The notes beneath the pieces are model-generated. The model did not search any database. It was not told where the DNA came from and saw nothing but the letters and a program-made list of their open reading frames with translations. A stretch of DNA of 64,000 bases from Priapulus caudatus (taxonomy: Eukaryota > Priapulida > Priapulimorpha > Priapulimorphida > Priapulidae), in assembly GCF_000485595.1 (NCBI RefSeq), contig NW_014577311.1, positions 106,686 to 170,685 of the forward strand, written 5' to 3'. The translations under genes were made by a program, and so were the position numbers. Numbering within the stretch: position 1 is the first letter of the stretch; the number at the start of each line of letters is the position of its first letter. Shown here piece by piece: positions 47,001 through 58,486 of the stretch.

Positions 47001-50000
47001 TTCCTTCTGCTCTTCATACCCTTCTTCAGCATCATCTCGTTGTGTCAGTGAGTTACAACACTCATTTCCTCCTTCACACACACACAGTAGCAGACCTGTA
47101 CATGACAATCCAATTTGCTGCACAACCACACTTCCTGCTGCGTGCAATTCCTCCTCTGCTCGCGCAGCCTGCAGCTAATGACGTCCATCGAGGTTTTTTG
47201 GTGCGGTAGGTTCTTTTGACAGCACTGGTACCACTTCATCATTTAACGTAACTTTCCATCCATAGTTAGTGATTTGCGGACAGCAGGAGGGTCAGCCTTG
47301 TCCGCAGCCTTCCATAGCATCATTTGGAGATGTGCTCTCCGGATATGGAATCCCAGGTTGATGTCTGTTGGTGGAAGGGACTTCACGGATAGAGGATTCT
47401 TTCGCTTGCGATAAAAGTGGGATGGATCCGTGCTTGCCATCAATGCCACTGTCACCAAGCTCGGGAGAAATGCAAAAGAATATTGGGAATGCACGCACTC
47501 TCAGGCTGTGACACTGTGTCCTATCCTAATGGGAAAGGGAAAGTGTCCGCCCTGAAAGTGCTCAACCAGACTGATATTGCTGGACTAAACTCAGTTCTTG
47601 GAGAGAACGATGTCACTGACAGTGACCTGATGGCAACTGGCAAAGCCTTCTTCCTACATTTATATGGCCAGAAGAAAAGCACGTCAATGAATGCTTCCAG
47701 GTACGAGATTATCGCAAGCGAAAGAATCCTCCATCCGTGAAGTCCCTTCCACCAACAGACATCAACCTGGGATTCCATATCCGGAGAGCACATCTCCAAA
47801 TGATGCTATGGAAGGCTGCGGACAAGGATGACCCTCCTGCTGTCCAAATCACTAACTATGGATGGGAAGTTACTGTAAATGATGAAGTGGTACCAGTGCT
47901 GTCAAAGAGACCTACCACACCAAAAAACCTCATGGACGTCATTAGCTGCAGCTGCCGAGCAGAGGGGAATGCCTGCAGCAGGAAGTGTGGTTGTGCAGCA
48001 AATGGATTGTCATGTACCTGCTACTGTGTGTGTGAAGGAGGAAATGAGTGTTGTAACTCACTGACACAACGAGATGATGCTGAAGAAGGATATGAAGAGC
48101 AGAAGGAAGGAGAAGATGATCTGGAGACTGGAGAGAATGATCACAACCATGAAGACGAAGGCGAATAGTATGTAGTTTGATGGTGTTGGGTGTTCATCTA
48201 TGTATTCCATGATCTAGCTGCATCATAATATTTAACATTTTCATATATAATAATAACTTACTGTTAAATATATAAGTCCTATAGACGATGGAATCCTTGG
48301 TGTTAAGAACATGGGTCTAAACATCAAAACAAAGTCTCTGTCTTCCAACAGTTGCTGAGTTATGGTGATGTTACGGTTTACCTCATTATGCATGGCAGCC
48401 ATATTGGATTTCTGGCAGTCGGAAGGATGGTAGGGGTTTGAATCCATGTCAGATCAATTGCTTAGTGTCGAAAACATGGGTCTAGACACACGAATGAAGT
48501 CTCTATGTGCATTACTAAGGAAGATATTCTTGATTTAGTGATTTGACCTAATTAATATGCTAATTAGGCCGATTATGCAAAATGCTACACATGTGCAAAT
48601 TAGCATCCGGCAGTTTCTGAGTCCTTATGACCCTGTATATTTCATTTCCAACATAAAACCTTATAGTACTCGACATTTCTAGGTTCACTAGGCTGGCTAG
48701 TAGACTATATAGGAAGATGTGTATGACTATGTGATCAGGAATGCATTGACATGGCTAACAGGAGCTAACCGGAGTACCCATGATGATACGCAGGGGCGGA
48801 TCAAGAGGGGGGTCGAGGGGGTCCGGACCCCCCCTTTTTACCACAAAAAAAGAGAAAAAAGCATACACACGCACGCACGCGCGCGCGCGCACACACACAC
48901 ACACACACACTTCTTTTATATTGTCTCCATAAAAAAATCTTGTGTAGCGCTAGTTTTTCTGGTAAAGATTTACTTATATATATGTAAATTCGTTATAAAA
49001 ACCTAGAAATGGGCAAAGAGGGGTCGGCAGGCGTCCGGGGGACCGGATCTGATAAATTTTTGCATTCTAGACATCAAAATTACTGCTCAGATGATCTCAG
49101 AATGCACCAATTTTTAAAAACAATCCCCCCCCCCTAAGTGGCCTTCGGCAGCTTTTTAAAAACACCAGAAAAAGGAAACCCTAATACGATTATCTATGTC
49201 TGATATTGTTTCAATAAAATTTTGCTTTGTCGACTTAAAATTTAATACAACGACATTTTCCGAAGCATCGCGTGCTCTATGCGGTCGCAATAAGACTTCC
49301 CTCCGAAGAAAAAAATATGTATGCCACCATTCATAATGACATGTGACTGTTACGTGACGACCAGGACATAGCAGTCCTCGCGTGCTTGCTCTGTGTATTG
49401 ACCGCTGCTGTCTGCTGCTGTACACAGGAGCAGCACGGTCAGACCGTGATGGGACTGCTGGACATCTACGGCTTCGAGATCTTCGACGTGAATGGCTTCG
49501 AACAGTTCTGCATCAACTACTGCAACGAGAAGCTGCAGCAGCTGTTCATCGAGCTGACGCTGAAGTCAGAACAGGACGAATACCTGAGGGAGGGCATCGA
49601 GGTGAGCTGAAGCTGCACTAGCCTTATATGTTAGGCTCTAATCATATGTTAACCTTTGATGTTTAGGCCATAATAAAAATATTGTTTGTTTGCCTTCACC
49701 CGACCGACCCGCCAAAAAGGGGCCGACTCAAACAATTTTATTGATCTTTCCCATTCATTTTTAGCTCACCTTGACATCGTCAAGCTGAGCTATTGCCATG
49801 GGTCGTCGTCCGTTGTGCGTCCGTCCGTCCGTCAACATTTCGCTTCGGTCAACGATAACTCAGGAACCGTTTGGCCCACATGTTTGAAATTGGGTATAGT
49901 TGTTACTGCTGTGCTCCCATATTAAACGTCCTATTTTGAAGCACGCCAGTCGATGTACTTTTGAGCCACGGCAATTTTTTGGCAAAAATGGGAATTGCCA

Positions 50001-53000
50001 TTAGTCAGTTCAGGTTCAACGGATTTTGCTCATTTTTGGTATGTGAATGAATAAGGGCTAGGGGTTTTGATATTTAAAAAAAATTATGCAAATTAGGTAG
50101 GGTTTGGCAATTATATAGCATATTATATAGACACAAACAGTCTGTGGTGTCACACTTGTCTCGTTCGTTTTACAAGATTTCATTGACAATATCTTTAATG
50201 TAAAATTGGTATTTCCTTTCCACCCTGCCGATAAAACGTCTATATTAGAGTAAAGATTTACAAAACATGTTGGAACACAGCATAACCTATTTATTTCAAA
50301 CGCCATCGCTACAAAGCGGGTATAGCGCCATCTACGGTCACAAATTGTGATTCATTTTGGTTTATAAATTATTATTGCGATATACAGATGGCAATCGTTT
50401 CTATAATGTACGTCGATGGTTGCTCAATTAAAACTGACTTCTTCTTACTCCCTCATTTGTGTCCTTTTTTGTGGTGAGCTACAGTGTCATTGACACTTTC
50501 ATTTTTTTACAAATTGAATCACTGTACATTATATAAATTTGTGGGCAATACATTATATGTACCAAGCAAAACAAACATGCAACATAAAAGGTATCTCCAC
50601 ACAAGCACACGCCAGCATGTAGACCCCATACTGAAAATGACACCCCCAAAAAAGCCTACCTACCTAGCCAAACTATTTCAGCCTGGGTCGGGTGAGGGCA
50701 AACAAATATGTTTTTAATTGTGGCCTGAAGCTGCACTAGTCTTCTTTGTGGAGCATAGAGAAACAAGCTGCAGGCCACAGTTTAACAGACGAGGTTCGAA
50801 ATTTAAGGGCAGCGAACAGCAGTTCTATAATCTATTCCATAATAATATTGTCTCACTTTCAGTGGGAGCCAGTGGAATACTTCAACAACAAGATTATCTG
50901 TGACTTAATTGAGGAGAAGCATCGAGGCATAATTGCTATATTGGACGAGGAATGCCTGTTGCCGGGGGAGACCACAGACGCTACTTTCTTATCCAAGATG
51001 GAGGACACAGTTGTACATCCGCACTTCCGAGATCACAAGGCAGCCAGGAAGGAGATCTCCAGAGAGGTTAAGATGGAATTGTTTTTTATGAGGAGAAAAC
51101 AGCTCTAGTACAGTAACGTGTCCTGCGATTTTTAGTTTAGCGACATTTTGGCTTTGCACGTGGCGTGTATACTTTTATCCACATTATTTCAGTGTCTTAT
51201 ATTGAGTCTGTTCTTCCTCACAGGAGTTTCAGCTGAAGCACTATGCCGGCGATGTAACGTACAGTGTGACCGGCTTCCTAGACAAGAACAACGATCTCCT
51301 GTTCAGAAGTCTAAAGGAAGCCATGATAGAGACGACTAATAGCATCACCTCCACCATCTTCACAGCTGCCGAGATGGAGAGCAAGAAACGGCCGGAAACG
51401 GTGAGAATTCTGGTGACGACTGCTCCGACATCATCTACACACGCACCCTCTGTCTCGTACACTGACGCTGTCGATGACTCAATGACCAGCGTCGTTCGTC
51501 GATGCAGAGCCACTGTGCTAATCCCGCTCTTCTCTTACTCTGCTTCCAGGCGGGAACACAGTTCAAGACGAGTCTTTCACAGCTGATGGTCATCCTCATG
51601 TCGAAGGAGCCGTCGTACATCCGCTGCATCAAGCCGAACGACGCTAAGCGGTCGGGCATCTTCACGGAAAAGATCGTCCGGCACCAGGTGAAGTACCTGG
51701 GTCTGGTCGAGAACCTGCGGGTGCGGCGCGCCGGCTTCGCCTACAAGCGCAACTACGACTTCTTCGTGCATCGGTGAGCACCGTCGCCTCGAGATAGTTT
51801 ATACAGGGTTTCTTATACATAAGAGGCACAGTGGCGCACCGCCATTGTCAAATTTAACATCGCCGTTGTGAAAATGTTCAAATGCAGGTAAGACATTCAA
51901 ATTTTTTAAATTTTGCTAGGGGAAGACCCCCCAGAACTCCCGCATCTGCATGCGTGCCTACGACACACCTTTGAATCCATCATGCGTGTTTTTTCCCAAA
52001 CTGACCATTACCTCCTTTGTCTAATTTTCCCTCAGAATAAACCCTGTTATAATGTCGGTCGTTACACGATGGCTGAGCTAGCAGTGTGACAGCGCTTGGG
52101 GTGAGCTTCTCAGATGAATCTTTGCAAATGTATTCGTGTTTAGATTAACAGTATGTTCACTGTCGATGCCAGGGGTTTCTATCGTCGCGTGTATTGTGTG
52201 GTATGTGTGGTATGTGTTGTATACAGGGAAAATGCATAGGTAAATTTCACACGTCACTGCATTGGCGCGTCGCTAAAATGATGTAAAATATAATGGTGTA
52301 GGGAATATTTGTGCCAACTTCTGCGATAAAATATTTGAACACCGATTTCCATAGAAGTGTATAGTTTAGTGGCGTAAATCACAATGTAAACTCATGTAGC
52401 CACTAAGCCACCATCACGGATTATCTTGCATTGCCCATAGTCACAAGAGTATGAGTCAGCGATCCATGGTCAATTAACAGGAAATTACGCACGATATCAT
52501 TTCCCATTTTCCAGCACTAGATAGTTCTTCCAGCACTAGATAGTTCTTCCAGCACTAGATAGTTCTTCCAGCACTAGATAGTTCTTCCAGCACTAGATAG
52601 TGCTGACATCCTTCCTCGTCTTATTTCTCAGGTACAAGAGTCTTTGCCCGGCTACGTGGCCGAGCTTTAACGGTCCGGCGAAGACGGGGGTGCAGCTCAT
52701 CTGTGAGCACCTCGGCTACAACCCCAGCTCTTACAAGCTCGGCCGCACAAAGATATTCGTGCGAAGCCCGCGTACGCTGTTTGAGACAGAGGATGCCCTG
52801 CAGCAGAGGAAGCATCAGCTCGCCTGTCTCATACAGGCCAAGTTCAAGGGCTTCAGGCAGAGGCGAGCCTACGTGAGCATGCAGCTTGCAGGTACGCATG
52901 CACAGACGTTTCGTCAACAACTTGACAAAATTTTATTTTTTGGAATTCTAAACTTGGATGATAGTTTTTTTTTAACGGCAACAGTCATTTTTGTTTATTT

Positions 53001-56000
53001 AAAAATGTCACCTTTAAGCCTCGTTATTGAGAGCGTAGCCCATGGGTATTACATCAGTGTGAGCGTTGATGTGGGATTGATAGGGCTGTGAGGGGAGTGA
53101 CAAGTGCAGGGGAGTTCGACAAGTGCAATACAGACGTGACGGTAATCAGGGGTGTGGGGGGGGGGTCAAAGCGGCAATGTTTTATGAGAAGGGTTGATTC
53201 TCCGAGCTGATTGTCGGTACTTTTCCTAACTACTGTTACAGTGACGTGCATCACCAAGTATTGGAGGAGAGTACTAGCTAAGCGACTGCTCGCCAGGCGG
53301 CGCCACGCTGCGATCGTACTGCGGAGATTTGTGAAGGGTTTCATGACCCGTCATGAGCCGCCGTGTGAGGCCAATGCCGAGGTGCGCGATATTACCGTAC
53401 CTGTGTCAACACGTAGTCCATTCTTTATTCCTATTTATTTTTTATAGTCCCTATTTCTATTTCCTGTTTATTTTTAATTAATGTAGATGTATGTTCTTTA
53501 TCAACAACGCGTGCAGTTCTAGTAGGAAAGCAGCGTAAGAAAGCAGCGCACACTTGTGGTTTGCTTTGCCGTCGTTATCGCCGACAACATTTTCGCTCGC
53601 TCGTTAACCCCGAGTTTACGCACTGCTATTTCACAGTTTCTGCAGTACGTGAGGAGAGAGTACCTGCTGAGACTGAGCAGGAAACTGCCGAGATCTGTGC
53701 TGGATAAGGTGTGGCAGCCCTGCCCGAGAGCCGTCAACGAGACAGACGTGCTGCTGCATCCGTTATGCACGCGGACGCTCGTGCGAAAATACGTGCGCTC
53801 ACTATCTCCAGAAAGGAAGAACCAGGTGTGTTTGATGGTGTATGCATTTAGTAGGTTCAAATTCAAATTCAAATAAAATTTATTTTCATCGGTATAAAAA
53901 TTACAGGAACATGAGCTGTATTTAGCTCGTAGACCGATATCTAACATGAGCAATATACAAAATTTACATTTAAAACAAAATAGGATGATATGATTATGAA
54001 TATTTACAATGCAAATGATGAGAAAGGATGACTAGTAATTTAAAGTCTAGTCAAATAAAAGAAAAAAGGAACTAGATTAAAATTGATGATTAGGTTTGAT
54101 GATTAGGGGGCACTGGAGCGACACATGGAACATTTGCAGGTTAGAAGTATTCCAGTTTTTGTGTTTATTCGTTGTATTTTGGCAACGAAAATATATGAGC
54201 AGGGCCAATGTTTAAAATGCAATGTGCTGTTGTTTCAATGCATTATTGTCAAGTATTGTTACATGACACGTGTACCAAATAGCAGAATGGCTTGTATTAT
54301 CCAATACTGCACTGACGAATTTCGAGATTATTTCATTTGAGAAAATACTGACTTAATTGGTACATAGTTTTAGTATTATTTCCACAGTTAATATTCTAGG
54401 TTTGAATGAAATTATTTATGAATAAAATCAGCTGCATTACTTGCGTTAGTTCCTAGATACGCACCAACCGATATGTTATTATGGGGAGATGATTGCCTTG
54501 AAGATCACTGTTAGCCTTTGACTGCTAAGGTGCAGTTTTTTTTCAGACAAAAAAGTACACTGTGGGTCAAAATTTCTAACAACTTATTTTCGAATTTGTA
54601 ATCGATGTCATTTGCTTTTTTTAAGCTGGAACAGAAAGTGGTGGCTGAAGCCATCTTCCGTGGTAAAAAACAGAGCTACCCAGCCAGCATCATGGATTAC
54701 TTTCAGGATCACCGACTACCAGATAACATGGCACAGTCACAATTCGAAACAAAAATTAAACCCGGGGATGAGAAAACAATGGTATGAAGCAATTCTGATG
54801 TATGTGCGAGATGCAGTTCTCAAGTGGTTATCTAAAGTTTGTGCTATAAATATGACATTTTACTGAAATGTGGAATTTTATGAAAAATTATCTGTTACAG
54901 TATTCCACCATGGTAACGAAGTATGACCGACATGGTTACCAGCCGCGCAACTGGATGCTTTTCGCAACCAACAGTGCCATCTATCTGCTGGATGAGAAAA
55001 GTTTTAAGCTGAAGCACAGGATTCCATACACGACCATTAAAGGTACTTCTTGTTATGTAAAAAGAACAGTCAACTATGTTCAGTTCAGCAGAGAATATTG
55101 ATGTACTATCTAACAGTGCTTGCTGTACATTGCCATCTAATGATGCGAATAAAGTCACTTTTGTATATTTATAATTAAGTGTCAACAATTCTCACTATTC
55201 ACAATTATTGACATGAACCCTTTTAGATAAAAAAAATTAATAAAGCAATAAATTACTAAGAGATTAATATAATGTGATATGCTAATTGTTATATTTTCAG
55301 GGATCTCAGTCAGCTCTCTAACAGATTCTGTGTTTGTTATACACATTCCTACTGAGAACAAGAAAGAAAAGGTTAGCAAACAGTTGATATTCAAAATTGT
55401 TGTTAGTGGGTTTGGGATTGAAACGGTTGCTTTGATTTTAAACACTGTATCGTTTAACATAGTTTAAGGTATATCTTTTATGCATTATCATTACATGATT
55501 TTTCCTCTATGCATTTCTTCTTTGGCGCTCATGTTTAATGCAAATCTTCATATTGTGTGATGTCTTGATCATCATGTGTGCCACCTTTCATCTTCCAGAG
55601 TTTTCTACCTCATACTCGATCTATCTTTTCTTATATATATATATATATATATATATATCTGTACTGTATCCATACCTGTTCTATTAATGCTACTCAGGAT
55701 ACACAGGCAGATGCATTTGTTCACAAGGTATATTTCTACCATCCTTGACAATGTTGGCTCACTGTTGCATGCACATGTCAAACATGTGTTTCCATGCTGT
55801 ATGTGTCCGAGTTTCTAGTATGTTGCCTGAAGGTGTTGGCCTTCCATCAGGGAATAGAATGTTCACGTGTGAATATGTTGATGTGTATGTGTGTATGCCA
55901 TATACAGTCCAACATTTGACATTAATTCTGTTGAATTGTGCACTTCAGTTATTATGATTGCTTTCAATTAGAAGGTTGTATTTTTCGTAATTCTTGTTTT

Positions 56001-57463
56001 CCACCTTGCTCATAACCGTGTATGAATAGCATTCTGCATGTTTTACATTAATTTTATTCATTAAGATTGAACACACCAAGTGTTTTGGTTGAAAGCAATC
56101 TTTTGAAAAATTACATAACAATTAATTTATGTGTAATATTCCAAGTTTGGTGGTCATAATTTACATATTCCATAGGGGCGACAATCTATAACTAGAGTCA
56201 TTGCAATGTGGATTATCACTGTATAAAGGAAGATTAGTGATGAGATTCCGGAAGGGGGTAGCTAGGATTTAATCAATGATCTTGTAGATTTATATACACA
56301 CAGGGGACCAGTGTGTCACGTTCTGTTAGGTTTTCGCATTGTGACCATCATCTACCAATTACAAGTGGAGTAACTTTGCAGTGCCATTCACAACATATCC
56401 CATCACTCTCAGAGCTCTTATTGCTATTAGCTCGAAAATCTTTCATACTGAATCTAGCATACCAATCTTACATATTTTATGTTTCATCCTGCAGGGTGAT
56501 GTGATTCTGGAGAGCAAATGGCTCATAGAGACGGTCACAAAAATCTGCATCGTCTCCCGAAAGCTGGACATGGTCCATCTGGAGGCTAGTGGAAGGTCAG
56601 TAGCAATGCTCTCAGCCAGTAGTGGGATTTTTGTTTCCTATGAAATCATCCAAAGAATCTTATAATCTTATAGTGGAGAATCTCGTGGAGAAATCTTATA
56701 GAAACTGGTCATCAGATTTGTGATTGCAGAGTATATTTTTATGTTTGTGTTTCATGTGATAGAAAGTCGTTTATTTGAATAATTTTTACCTTCGGCATGA
56801 GCGTATTTGCATTTAGAAGTCATCTTAAACCTGTTTATTGATTTTTTGTAGTGGTCATATTGCTGTGCTTTTTATAACAGCTGTGTTGTTTTCGGTCTGC
56901 TGTGCGCTCCACAAGGACCTCTATGGTTTGGTCGAATTGGTTTGTTTATATATAATAGTTGTGCATGTGTTAGATTGCTCATTGCTGCATGTATTTTAAT
57001 GGAATTAAACTGCAATTGCACCTTGCATTACAGCATTTCGCACACTATGGCAGACGGCAAGATGGGAGTAATTGAATTCCAGATGGGCGAAGAACCTTCG
57101 ATAGCAAAATCTAAGACTGGTAACCTGACCGTGGTGAGTAAACGTAGGCAATTACTAATAGAAGCTGTGCTTAAAAGTTGTACTTTCCCGCATCGTTGTA
57201 AGCAACTCCAAGTTATTTAATAATCAAGACAAAATTCTTCACCAGTTTACCTAAAACCATGGGGATAATGAACTTTGTTCTGTGGGAGCCTTTTAAGTAT
57301 ATGTACTTTCATTTATTTACTATTGAAATGCAAGTTTTCCATCAGTAGACTGAATAATTGACTGTCATTGTGGTGGAACTCATGTGTTGCCTATTAATCC
57401 ATAATGTTAATTTTTCTAATCTTCCAGGTTACTGCTTCCAACGGTTACGCCAATGGATTCTGA
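35090..57463 (+). CDS. MYO1C: Unconventional class I myosin, MYO1C/MYO1H type
   Basis: Twenty-two coding exons give 1025 residues in unbroken phase: 35090-35215, 35525-35640, 41547-41745, 42154-42234, 42545-42724, 42878-42976, 43129-43239, 43388-43459, 45304-45423, 49428-49601, 50863-51066, 51224-51400, 51550-51773, 52632-52891, 53242-53381, 53637-53825, 54626-54781, 54901-55042, 55301-55371, 56495-56595, 57034-57133, 57428-57463. The motor domain (about 1-685) has P-loop GESGAGKT (105-112), switch [11 protein letters not shown] (157-166) and switch [10 protein letters not shown] (378-385). Also present are [20 protein letters not shown] and [20 protein letters not shown]. Three IQ motifs (about 690-757) bind calmodulin and a TH1 tail (about 762-1025) binds acidic membranes. 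This is a short-tailed, membrane-linked actin motor. Similarity runs evenly along MYO1C/MYO1H; a pre-duplication orthologue of both is possible, so the symbol is approximate. Confidence 0.93.
35271..35330. repeat. CT-rich and TA microsatellite
   Basis: (CT)n run followed by TATATATATA in myosin intron 1. Confidence 0.85.
37244..37282. mobile_element. TCARGAG-family mini-palindrome, TSD TATAA
   Basis: Left arm TCAAGAGCGTATAAAGAAG; the right arm is its complement with one mismatch, 39 bp overall. TATAA flanks it at 37239-37243 and 37283-37287. It lies in myosin intron 2. Confidence 0.83.
37865..38320. repeat. 34-bp GC-rich tandem repeat with longer variant units
   Basis: Units such as AGTCGCGTAGTGTGTCCACA and GAGTCGCCCGACT repeat with a 34-bp period (37867, 37901, 37935). 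They alternate further right with longer units that add GAGCCGGCCGGCTCGAT and GCATGAAAAATCG. Each unit contains a self-complementary GAGTCGCCCGACTC core, so the array is full of small hairpins. It lies in myosin intron 2. Confidence 0.85.
39262..39345. mobile_element. Fragment of the GGGTCTATGTCCCC element family
   Basis: GCTCATAGGGTCTATGTACC followed by a GGTACGGTCCGGTATAC block matches one end of the elements at 10765-11326 and 59213-59473. The other end is missing. Confidence 0.65.
39382..39980. mobile_element. TTAA-flanked inverted-repeat element, family A copy 2
   Basis: Inverted copy of 20410-20997 with the same internal blocks (GGCGCCAC, GGCTACAGACGAGGG, CATGGCGCCGTTC). TTAA flanks it at 39378-39381 and 39981-39984. 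The left end has diverged (AGGGAAGAG). It lies in myosin intron 2. Confidence 0.85.
40032..40502. mobile_element. Inverted-repeat MITE, ends CAGGCCCGTAG
   Basis: CAGGCCCGTAG and CTACGGGCCTG close the element, flanked by CATATG on both sides. That hexamer is itself a palindrome, so the duplication cannot be sized. ORFs inside (40005-40490 +, 40421-39981 -) lie wholly in G/C-run repeat sequence and resemble no family. Confidence 0.65.
40518..40763. mobile_element. Inverted-repeat element with three 52-bp internal repeats
   Basis: Perfect inverted ends AGCCCGGCGCACACGTGAGT, extending to about 46 bp, are flanked by GTA. Inside are three tandem 52-bp units (40568, 40620, 40672) starting TCATTTTACTCACGTGTGCG. 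The first bases AGCYSGG resemble the AGCTGGG tip of the TAA-flanked family. It lies in myosin intron 2. Confidence 0.75.
42283..42425. repeat. (ATC)n trinucleotide microsatellite
   Basis: Imperfect ATC/ATT run in the myosin intron between exons 42154-42234 and 42545-42724. The Ile- and Met-rich frames through it are artefacts. Confidence 0.95.
43530..44000. repeat. Dispersed repeat with GTCCGTCC motif
   Basis: Begins TTAGCTCGTCTGACG, with GTCCGTCCGGCCGTCCGTAC and GGTCAAAGGTCAAAGGTCAA inside. It resembles the element at 49762-50481 in its TTAGCTC start and GTCCGTCC tract. Myosin intron 8. Confidence 0.55.
44221..44585 (+). repeat. Second copy of the repeat at 44-690
   Basis: Same start and end as the unit at 44-690, minus about 275 internal bases. 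It lies in myosin intron 8. Confidence 0.8.
46160..46318. repeat. (CT)n/(CCCT)n low-complexity tract
   Basis: Imperfect CTCTCTCC repeats in a myosin intron, just left of the 2.3-kb palindrome. Confidence 0.9.
46391..48707. mobile_element. 2.3-kb palindromic element carrying a repeat-protein fragment
   Basis: The left arm (46391 to about 47413) and right arm (about 47709-48707) are inverted copies close to 1 kb each. The outer tip is TAGTCTACTAGCCA and the spacer 295 bp. The flanks share only TAT, so the TSD is uncertain. The arms carry the 3' half of a reading frame (see 47420-48168) plus about 520 bp of non-coding tail. The left arm therefore looks like an inverted duplicate of the element's 3' end. 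It lies in the myosin intron 45423-49428. Confidence 0.85.
47420..48168 (+). pseudogene. Fragment of an uncharacterised Cys-rich repeat-encoded protein
   Basis: Two overlapping frames, 47417-47740 and 47737-48168, together read like one protein with a frameshift or unrecognised intron near 47709. Motifs are [20 protein letters not shown], then [20 protein letters not shown] with MLWKAADK. A Cys-rich block follows ([20 protein letters not shown], then LSCTCYCVC) and an acidic tail. I recognise this style from multi-copy uncharacterised invertebrate ORFs. The cysteine block recalls CXC/tesmin-type motifs, but function is unknown and no transposase catalytic region is present. The second half is repeated in inverted orientation at about 47413-46927. 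The piece is about 250 residues and lacks a start, so it is treated as a broken copy. Confidence 0.6.
48790..49140. repeat. GGGGCGGATC-type repeat end and CA/GC microsatellite
   Basis: CAGGGGCGGATCAAGAGG starts a G/C-run repeat, and (CA)n with GCGCGC lies at about 48866-48910. A matching right end is not visible. Confidence 0.45.
49687..50705. mobile_element. Nested inverted-repeat elements in myosin intron 10
   Basis: The outer ends TGTTTGCCTTCACCCGACC (49687) and the complement-like GGGTCGGGTGAGGGCAAACA (50684-50703) bracket an inner element at 49762-50481. The inner element has tips TAGCTCACC / GGTGAGCTA and a GTCCGTCCGTCCGTC tract. The arrangement implies the inner one inserted into the outer one. 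Confidence 0.6.
52509..52603. repeat. 19-bp minisatellite with acceptor-like units
   Basis: Five tandem copies of TTCCAGCACTAGATAGTTC. They end about 28 bp before the 3' splice site of the myosin exon at 52632. Each unit boundary reads TTCTTCCAG, a plausible splice acceptor. Confidence 0.95.
55632..55658. repeat. (TA)n microsatellite
   Basis: Run of TATATA in a myosin intron. Confidence 0.9.
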
Positions 57464-57743
57464 ACAGCATTTGATTGAGTACTCCAGTCCAAGTCTGTGG
57501 AGTGGATGTATATGTCACCTGACTGTGTATAAGCCCAACTTGCATTAAAAAATGCCTTCTGATATGTTCCAGTCATCAGGTCATGAACGTTTTCCCACCA
57601 TAAAAATGCTTATAATTTATTTTGCCTACATAAACAAACCACAGTTATTCACTGGAGTTGTAGGGGACTTGGAGAATCACCTTTTGTTGTTAATCAACAG
57701 AATGAGCATGGTGCCAGAGCTGGTGCAATGTGTGTTCAGAATT

Positions 57744-57749
57744 AATAAA
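57744..57749 (+). terminator. Candidate proximal polyadenylation signal, myosin gene
   Basis: AATAAA 281 bp after the myosin stop codon. A second hexamer is at 58481-58486, so alternative 3' ends are possible. Confidence 0.5.
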
Positions 57750-58480
57750 TGAAATGCTTCTCCTTACTTTGTGTACAGTGAACAAGATAGATTCCTGTCA
57801 TATTTGCTCTAGACAGTTTTGTAGTTAATATAATATTGTTTTATAATCCGGTGTTTTATATATTTGTTACTGAATTGCAACATATTGAAGTCATGAGCAG
57901 CTGTACATTATATAACTGCTAACATCAAATGTAGTTGCTCTTTTACTTGTGACATATCGGTTATCGTATCCTCCCTGTGGTTGTTTAAATTTCTGTTTAC
58001 GTTCCGTGGACCTATTTATTGTTCGTTAACTGCCAGTCTTAGTCCACATACAACTCGTGTTGTAGAAAATTTATAGCTGCATAGACCTTTCTGTAGCATG
58101 GTGGAGTCTGTGTTATACTTTGTACTCTTATATAGCAATTCAAGAAACATTGAATGTGAATATAAATTTATTTGAAACATACACCCTAAATGATCATGTG
58201 CAGAAAGAATTGTAATAAATATGCTACCAAATTGTTATTTATGAATAAGATTGCATAAAGTGACATAGATAAAATAAATGGAAAAATTACCAAGATAGTT
58301 TGTGACACATCCCTTGCTCCTAATTATGACAACCTGGTTTTTGCATTTGTTACCACTCTGGTCACTTTTTGTTGTATATACACAGACACATTGTTGTATA
58401 CATGCCTTATATTACTGTATATTGTGGACTGATTTTATTAACTGCTAGATTTGTATTGATTTATCTGTCATACATTTCGT

Positions 58481-58486
58481 AATAAA
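58481..58486 (+). terminator. Candidate distal polyadenylation signal, myosin gene
   Basis: AATAAA followed by TTTTGATGAATG about 1 kb after the stop. The stretch between the two signals looks like A/T-rich 3' UTR with no other gene. Confidence 0.4.

Noticed and set aside
53519-53953. 144-residue minus-strand ORF
   Set aside because: It lies antisense to the well-supported myosin exon 53637-53825 and has no family signature.
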